Part shown: in pieces, positions 57,331 to 64,000 of the stretch
Layout of the letters: each line of letters opens with the position of its first letter
How positions within the stretch are numbered: position 1 is the stretch's first letter
Origin: Zygnema cylindricum
Taxonomy: Eukaryota; Streptophyta; Zygnematophyceae; Zygnematales; Zygnemataceae
NCBI GenBank assembly: GCA_037447655.1
Contig: JBBHKE010000028.1
Coordinates: 38,572 to 102,571, forward strand
Reading direction: 5' to 3'
Length of the DNA: 64,000 bases
The notes under the pieces: model-generated
What the model saw: only the letters and a program-made list of their open reading frames with translations
Told to the model about the DNA's origin: nothing
Databases searched by the model: none
Made by a program: the position numbers and the translations under genes

Positions 57331-58400
57331 GCTTGGACTCATGTCATACTGTGAGACGTCGGCGGGTATTATAACTTGGTCATATATTGATTGACGTATA
57401 GGTGACGTGACAAGTTCATATCCGAGGGTAAAGATCGATGTACGGACGGGATGAAGACCGAATCATACTCCTGTACGGCGAAGTGGGAACACGATGTGGA
57501 GTCAGCGTGTAACTGGACTGTGGTATGGCATCGGATGTCATCGGATGTCAAGAATTAAAACAACTCAAAACTAGATATTTGAAGTCATGAACCCTTTTAG
57601 GTTCATGCATTATTTTGCTAAGCTTAGGGAGGGTTTTCATCCTCGAGGTGTAGATGTAAGGCATTGCGAGGTGGCCACGTAGCGGTCGTCTGTAGAAACT
57701 GGTAGCGTTTAACATAGAAACCTGCATGCTCAAAGACATATAAGAAATAGTGTGGCTATACGGATTAGTGAAAGCATAAGATAAATGCCATTTGGCAAGA
57801 TAGGAATTTCTGCAAATTAAGTATAGGAATCCAACATTGGAAGGTTGTCGTTTTCTGGCACGTTTTTTTTCAGGATTTGTCGAACATTATTTTTTTCTCG
57901 ATATTTGTCAAATATTAAGATTTTTGAGTTTCCACCTAAATATTTAGTGTTAGGCTAGTTTTGAGTTAGGGTTTTCTATTCAGACCTATGGTTTCATGTT
58001 AGTAATTGTTTTTGAGCTTCTCGTTTTCTTTGTACTAAGACCTTACTTAATATACTGGCGCAAGCCAGCGTGCAAGGTCTCCCTCGAGACTATCTTCTAT
58101 TTGTTGTGGTTGGTGAATTATGTCTATGGACTTGGTGTTTTCTTGTTGTCGGGACGCTAACCGTACGGGCTGGTACTCCCATTATATGGCCTTTGAGGAA
58201 TACCAGTTATCTTGGCTCATCCATCTAGCTAAAGAAGGGTTCTTACTTGCTGGTTTGACTATCGTAGGGAATATTTCTAACTTCAAAGCCTCGTGGCCAC
58301 TCTCGCATATATTCCCGTACTAAATTTGTTTCATTTCTAATTTTCTTTCTTCCTTGTGTCAATTGATTTATTTTCTATTTAGTTTAATTTTAATTTGTTT
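57331..58400. other. Unassigned
   Basis: No gene recognised. A small tandem duplication (GGCATCGGATGTCATCGGATGTC) occurs at about 57527-57550. The ORF at 58120-58323 has no recognisable domain. Confidence 0.4.
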
Positions 58401-58401
58401 G

Positions 58402-58453
<52 letters not shown>
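58401..58453. repeat. AT dinucleotide microsatellite
   Basis: (AT)n of about 25 repeats. Confidence 0.97.
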
Positions 58454-58454
<1 letters not shown>

Positions 58455-59868
58455 TGCTATGTTTCGGTTTCATTTCATTTGTCGTCTAGTTTGTTTTTGA
58501 GTTGTTCAATTTGAGATTGCTGAACTCTCTGGTATGGTTTCTCTTGTTTCTTCCTACTGGATTGACTCACTCAGAATACCTAGGAAACTTAAAAACTTAA
58601 AATTAAAACTTAAAAAAAAAACTAAACTCAAAAAATATATATAAATATATATATTAGGTTGCAAGAACTATAACATTGAATTATCGCTGCTTTATAGACG
58701 GGCAGAGCGTTGCATAATGCTGGTATGCGTGCCATAACAAGCTACTAACTAAGTTGGTAATTGAGTTGTGGTGTTTTCTTAACCATTTGGAGTTGGAGAG
58801 GAGTTCGAGCTCCACTGGGAGACATTCATAGATCCATACTGGGGCTATCGCTCTGAGGTGAGTAGTTGGGTCCTTGTGGGTGCAAGCGCGAAGTAAGTTG
58901 ATAAGTGCAACCGTTTAGGGGTATTTATACTAGACCGAGGCTAAGCCTTCTCTTCACATAGTTCATGTTGACGCATTTTCTTTACATCTGACCGTGATTG
59001 GTCTGTGATAGCGACTTCTTGTTTATTAGATCCAGCCCTGTTGGCCCTGGATAGTTTCTTGTTTTATTACATATGGCATTGTGGGGCTTGAATAATTTCT
59101 TCTTTTATTTAATCTGGCCACAAGTGACCTTGCATAGGTGACATGTTCCTCTTTGGAGTTGCTTGAAGTGATTTATTGTGGTATTGCTTAGATCTGGTTG
59201 TGAATAGCCCTTGTTAGGGGTGTTCACGATTAGACTAACCCCGGTGATACAAAATAGATAAAATCGTTGAAGGGGGGGTGCTTGTTTGCCTGGGTGCCTC
59301 TTTGTGTGAATTTGAAGACTCCTTTTGTGATTTGTTAGTAGATCTGGCAGTGGGCATTTGCATACTGACCGTGAGTAGGGTCCGCAATCTAGTTGCATTC
59401 GGATAGGATAACTCTTTGTTTACATGCCAACACACTGGAACAATTAAAGTTTACAGCGGGTACCACTAGAAGCTCTAGTCTTTACCGTGGACCAAACCGG
59501 GATTTGATTCGAGCTCGCTCACCTCTTGTCCAGTTCCTAGGTCATACTGCTCAGTCTCAGTTACGCGTTCACTTGGCTCTAGATCTGGTATTACCACCAC
59601 ATATAGATCTACATCATTTGTCTCTTCCTCCTTTTCCCATAGCTGGGGGGAAGATTGGGACATAGACTCCCTTGATATCTAGGATATAAATCTTCCGCCT
59701 TCGCTTTTTCCTTTGGGCGGAAATATACACACTAACTTGGTCCCTTTTTTGTGGACATGGCCTTGCCATACAAACCAGAGGAGGTAAAAATCAGTTTTGT
59801 TTGGACATTATGTCTTTGTCTCATTTTCGCCTGCTTTTTGATATCAAGATGTGCAATCTCGCATTTGG
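58454..59868. other. Possible 5' LTR/leader of the gypsy-like element
   Basis: No host gene recognised. It lies immediately upstream of a tRNA-Met-like PBS (59871), so part of it is likely an LTR, but no second copy is in the window to define its limits. Short duplicated phrases occur (e.g. around 59040-59100, GGCATTGTGGGGCTTG and GCCCTGGATAGTTTCTTG). Confidence 0.35.
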
Positions 59869-60654
59869 TATCAAGACCGTTATCATTAATGGGTTGCTTT
59901 TTCGTTTTTTAGGCGATACCTTAGGGGATCTGCCCTATCTCGATATACACGAAAATATGCTGCAATTTGTGCTATGACATAAATGGCACCCGCATATTAT
60001 GGATCTTTAGCCATAACACGCAGATTATGGATCTTTAGCCATAACACGCAGTCCAAAATTGTTTTTCCAAGCTTGTTTTTCCAAGCCGCGGTACCCGCAA
60101 CTTATGACTCTGCAGGTAACGATATCTCATCTGAAATACCCGAGGCCCCTTATCAGTTCGCTGTTGCGGCTCGGGCTGCAATTCCAGCTTGTCTTATAAT
60201 GTTGGTTCCTCTAAGGGATCTGGTTTCATTTTTCTTCAGTTTATTAGAAGAAGAGTACCGAATGTAGAATCACGATCTGGTTAAAGAACTAATGAATTTC
60301 GAACGGCGACAGGTAAAACGGCGCCGACAATGCGTGCATGTATGGAAACATTACGTGAAGCATTGCTGACGTTATATCAAACGCAGAGGCAGTTCAAAAA
60401 TTTGTGGGGCAATATCTCACCCAATCTCGACATTTCATTCAAAGCTATTTGACTGAGGCATATGGCCTCAAATTTACTTTTGAGCAAGCTGCTGAATATG
60501 TCGTAAGGTATAAAATGCAAAGTAGATGGTGGGACACTCACGAGCGACCTTAGTGTTCTCTTAATGAAACCCGAATGCGAATCCTAATCCGCGCAACCCA
60601 TGGCCCAATCTAAGACCTCTTAGGGCTCCAGCCATAGTTACATTACCAACGACC

Positions 60655-60970
60655 CTTGGGGTTCGTATATGTTTCCGATGTGGTAACAATGGTCACGACG
60701 CACGCGGCTGTGCGGATAAGACTGCCACGTGTACTCATTGCAATGAAACAGGTCACTATGTACATCGATGTCACATTAAAAATCATGATTTCAGTTATCA
60801 AAATCAAATAAAAGGTATACCTTCTCGCTCGGCAAAATTGGTCACTCCACCGAAGGGGGTGGAGATAGATAACCCTCCAAAAATCAGCAAGAGTGTCGGA
60901 GAGAAAGCCGAAATGCAAGCTACCATGGCGGCCATTATGAAAGAGCAGTTTGCCGCGCTTATGGCGTAGG
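60655..60970 (+). pseudogene. Gag nucleocapsid with two CCHC zinc knuckles
   Basis: CFRCGNNGHDARGC (from 60670) and CTHCNETGHYVHRC (from 60730) both fit CX2CX4HX4C exactly. They are followed by a Lys-rich linker ending KEQFAALMA and a stop at 60967. Knuckles of this type bind genomic RNA in retroelement Gag. A long capsid-like frame upstream is broken. Confidence 0.85.
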
Positions 60971-61439
60971 ACAAACTGCAATTAACTGGAATGGCTCCAA
61001 CTGTGGTCCATATGCCCTCTTTTGCTAGGCGATCTCTTTGAGAGTCCACTGTTCAACAGGGGCAACTCAGTTTAAAGGGACTCCCGATCATAATCGCGAG
61101 TCAAAATCCATTAATACCCATATCCCATTATCATTTGCTAAAAAACCCCGCTCACCATTTTGTGGAACACCCTCAAGCATCAGCGTTGAAGCATTAATAA
61201 TTATAGAGAGAAACATACAAGACACCTATAAGGTCAAAGAACTTTTATCAATCCTGTCCACCATGCTTCTCGAGCCGGATAGCCATGAAAAAATTGTAGA
61301 TCTTTCTCGAGCCAGATAGCCATGAAAAAACTGTAGATCTATACCCTTCAGCTGTTGCATTACATGTTATTTAAAACCATCGTAATGCTCTCTCCCTTCA
61401 AGCGATTACCATTGAAGAGCGTTCTAGCCCTACTTCTCA

Positions 61440-61665
61440 TATTAGTTTTAGGGATAACAAACTTGGTGCCTTTATCGTTAATGGGGTTGTCATGATTTTA
61501 CCTCTTATGGACACGGTTGCAAAACCAATTATCCTCAAGTCAAAATTTTCTATAAAAATAGGCCTTATAGCACATAAACTACTACCTACTACCACTCGCA
61601 TGTTGACTTCTGCAGGTACCACAGAACCGGTCCTTGGTATTATCAAACAACCAGTCTATTTTTAG
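61440..61665 (+). pseudogene. Possible retropepsin-like fragment
   Basis: The frame includes NGVVMILPLMDTVAKPIILK then HKLLPTTTRMLTSAGTTEPV and ILGIIKQP-like residues. The position between Gag and RT and the pattern hydrophobic-D-T-x-A followed by an AxGT motif fit a degraded aspartic protease (normally LIDTGAT). DTG reads DTV, so it would be inactive. Confidence 0.45.
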
Positions 61666-63639
61666 TTTCATTGTCACTTTGAGATAGGCTTTGCAGAAAA
61701 ATATTTGCTCACGCCTTAGTCACTAACTGTAGTGATTATGAATGCCTAGTTGACTAGAAAGTTAATTTATGAGGGGGGGGGGGGGGTTAATATGCATGAT
61801 CAAACATTTTCGTACAGATCGAATAACTTTTGGGAATGTAAAATTTGCTTACCCTTTTTCTCGGCCCGGCAACCCATGCCTACTACGGCCTATTGTGCTC
61901 TGATCTTCTAAGCCTATGCACTAGTTGGCATAGGTGTAGGCATCCTTGAATCTCTAACAACGGACGAAATCTCACCAGATCCCAGGGGTTACCAGAATTA
62001 TTTAGTACACGCGGATTTATCATTGACTATCCAGATTTTGACCGACTATACAAATTTACTATACCAATTCCCTTGTCAAGTATTCACGTTCCACCCTCCA
62101 TTACGATGGATCCTTATGGGTTTGTGCCCATTAAATGAAAACGGGTCAGTTTATAACCTCACCCGAATGGTCTCGTTATCTTAGACCTTTTCGCAAGAAT
62201 TGGTACTTCACTTCTCTCTTGCCTGCGGAACGCGTTTCTTATAAAATATTATTATTCTGTAGAAATTGATCCTTTGGCTAGACACGCTGTGCTGCACCAT
62301 TGTCAACTCTTTCATGAACAATATCCTCACCTTTTACCCTAGTATGCTTTTCACAACATGCATTTTGCCCTACCAAATGATATATGCTTAATAGAAAATC
62401 ACCATTTGTCGGAATTAGAACCAATCGATCTCTTTTTTACTGGATGGGAATATCAATGTATTTATAGGGCTGGGAAAGGTTCAGGTCTCGTAGATCAACG
62501 TACTTAGTTGTTTTTCGAAGTGGTGCATCCTATCCACTTCTTCCACAAAGTGAACCGTCCTTTTTGATACGTCTTGGAAAACGTTAAAGCTTATAATGAC
62601 CCTCGACCCACGGTTATCGCTGATTTCGAAAGTATTGTATCATTAATTTGACCACCAGTGATCAACCAAGCCGCACGCCACGGTTTGTTGGCCCACGGGG
62701 TTCTTTCCAAGTGGACTAACATGGTGGACAAAGGCCAGCTACGAGAAGCTAACCTCAACGTCTGACCACCTAACCATGCCATTCAAGATACACTTCTTCC
62801 ATTTTATAAGGTCCAGACATGTATCCAGACAGAATATCGCTTTGCTTTTTGTCTGAACATCTTTGGCCAGCCACTACATGCACTCCCCACACTAGTTGCT
62901 TATCCGCACTCTCATGCATATTCCCATAACGGACCGGGCATGCTACACAATACACATACAGGCAACTTTGAAGAGCCTCCTATTGCAGAATGAGAACACC
63001 TCTTACATTTTAACCTAGGCACCACTATTGCTCAGGACTCACCGAGCGACAACGCTGCACCATACTTGGTCGCGTCATGGACTCGCAATCATTGTCATTT
63101 ATCTTGCATGGAGTTTGTAGCCAGTCGATACGCACAGAAATATCCGTATCAACCAGCTAGGGGGGGGCATACACCATTTATATACATTGCTTCCTCACCT
63201 TCTCACCTTCTCCTTGGGGTACAACTTTTCAGCTCACTCTTTTTCCTTCCCCTGCTAAGTTTGACAAAGATCACACTATTTATGAATTTTTGGAGCCTAG
63301 TCACATGAGTTGGTCTCTCCTAGCATACAGAGCAACTAGAACTCGGGTATCCTATGGGTATCACCGCACTACACAGCTGCTAGAACTCAGATATCGGTAT
63401 GGGTATCACCGCACTCGATAGCTAAATTTCCATCTAGAAGTTGGCATTATGCGGTAAATTGTTTGCATAAGCTCCTAGTCGAGTTTGAGTTGGGAAACTC
63501 CTTAATAGCAAATGAGCAGCTAGCATTTCCACAGGCCATAGAAGCCATGACCATCAACACGCCTGAAAAATCGACATGGAAATTCTGATTTGGACTAACA
63601 AAACCGGAACAAAAAAATTTAGATGAAGTCATAAACCGA

Positions 63640-63884
63640 AACATAGACGCATTCGCTTTCTCCATGAAAGACTTAGGTCGACACACACCTTACAGAATGT
63701 ATATTGACATGGAAGATGACAGACCCAAATTTAAGCCCAAAAATCGTCTATAAGAAACTGAAAGGGAATCCGTAGACAAACATTGTGCAGAATTAGAAGA
63801 GGCACGTCTGATATATAGGTAAGATTCCACCTTTGCAGCGCCCACCATCATGGCTTATAAAAAAGACGCAGAGGGGAATTTTAC
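63640..63884 (+). pseudogene. gypsy RT N-terminal fragment
   Basis: FAFSMKDLGRHTPYRMYIDM matches the gypsy pattern FAWxxxDLxG...H.I; KHCAELEEARLIYR and AAPTIMAYKKDAEGNF match the EixxLLExGxIxPSxSPWASPVVxVxKKDGxxR region. Two in-frame stops. Interrupted by (CT)n at 63884. Confidence 0.75.
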
Positions 63885-63907
63885 TCTCTCTCTCTCTCTC
63901 TCTCTCC

Positions 63908-64000
<93 letters not shown>
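63884..64000. repeat. CT microsatellite at window edge
   Basis: (CT)n with few interruptions for at least 117 bp, extending past the window end. It directly abuts RT codons. Confidence 0.97.

Larger units (their letters stand above)
59869..63884 (+). mobile_element. Ty3/gypsy-like retroelement relic (5' part)
   Basis: Order along the plus strand: PBS-like TGGTATCAAGACC (about 59871; the tRNA-Met type is TGGTATCAGAGC), Gag with two CCHC knuckles (60670-60771), a protease-like stretch (about 61470-61660), an unassigned region, and the N-terminal RT region of gypsy type (63640-63880: LVEFELGNSL, HTPYRMYIDMEDDRPKFKPK, HCAELEEARLIYR, FAAPTIMAYKKD). Multiple stops. It runs into a CT microsatellite at the window edge, so the RT catalytic core, RNase H, integrase and 3' LTR are not seen. 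Confidence 0.75.

Noticed and set aside
58120-58323. 67-codon ORF
   Set aside because: No recognisable family, no splice or repeat support; could be chance.

Overview
This window looks like a TE-rich nuclear region of a streptophyte, probably a charophyte-grade green alga. That placement is inference. The evidence is plant-style spliced genes (GT-AG introns, 72-nt phase-2 exons each encoding one 24-residue LRR, an extensin-like Ser-Pro(n) rod, a LysM protein with a plastid-targeting-like N-terminus) among Ty1/copia, Ty3/gypsy, hAT, PIF/Harbinger-like and TA-flanked MITE sequences. Only two host genes can be supported. Neither has transcript evidence here, so their exon structures are my own splice-phase reconstructions.

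Layout. 1-3.9 kb: 3' half of a degraded copia element (minus), ending in a long LTR. 3.9-7.75 kb: a second copia element (plus) inserted into the first, with a complete 880-bp LTR and a half-tRNA-iMet primer-binding site, cut off inside RT. 7.75-9.1 kb: unassigned. 9.1-14.7 kb: a third copia relative (minus) with gag, protease, integrase, RT and RNase H, broken by stops and short tandem duplications. 15.0-16.2 kb: TA-flanked MITEs and a nearly perfect 144-bp inverted repeat. 16.3-23.5 kb: a two-LysM-domain gene of 8-10 exons. 24.36-26.66 kb: about 74 copies of a 31-bp satellite. 26.9-30.7 kb: low-complexity tracts, MITEs and one copy of a dispersed repeat whose inverted partner lies at 42.6-43.9 kb. 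30.76-37.06 kb: an LTR retrotransposon with TSD, half-tRNA PBS and polypurine tract but no recognisable pol. 37.1-39.0 kb: three MITEs and a 26-bp minisatellite. 39.9-41.5 kb: a hAT transposase relic split by a solo copia LTR. 41.9-42.6 kb: a Harbinger-like element.

44.2-51.1 kb: the most interesting locus, a secreted protein whose exons join in phase to give signal peptide, LRRs, a Cys-rich EGF-like segment, an SPPPP extensin rod and a C-terminal F5/8-type C (fucolectin-like) domain. Its terminal exon and 3' flank are duplicated at 53.8-55.3 kb, with mainly synonymous change in the part compared by eye. 52.8-57.3 kb also holds copia integrase and RT relics, one split by a second Harbinger-like element. 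From about 59.9 kb to the right edge runs a degraded Ty3/gypsy element with two CCHC knuckles, ending in a CT microsatellite at the window boundary.

How the genes relate: the LRR/lectin protein would act in the cell wall or extracellular matrix, and the LysM protein is plausibly organellar or membrane-associated. Nothing here links them in one pathway. Most of the window is nested transposon history.
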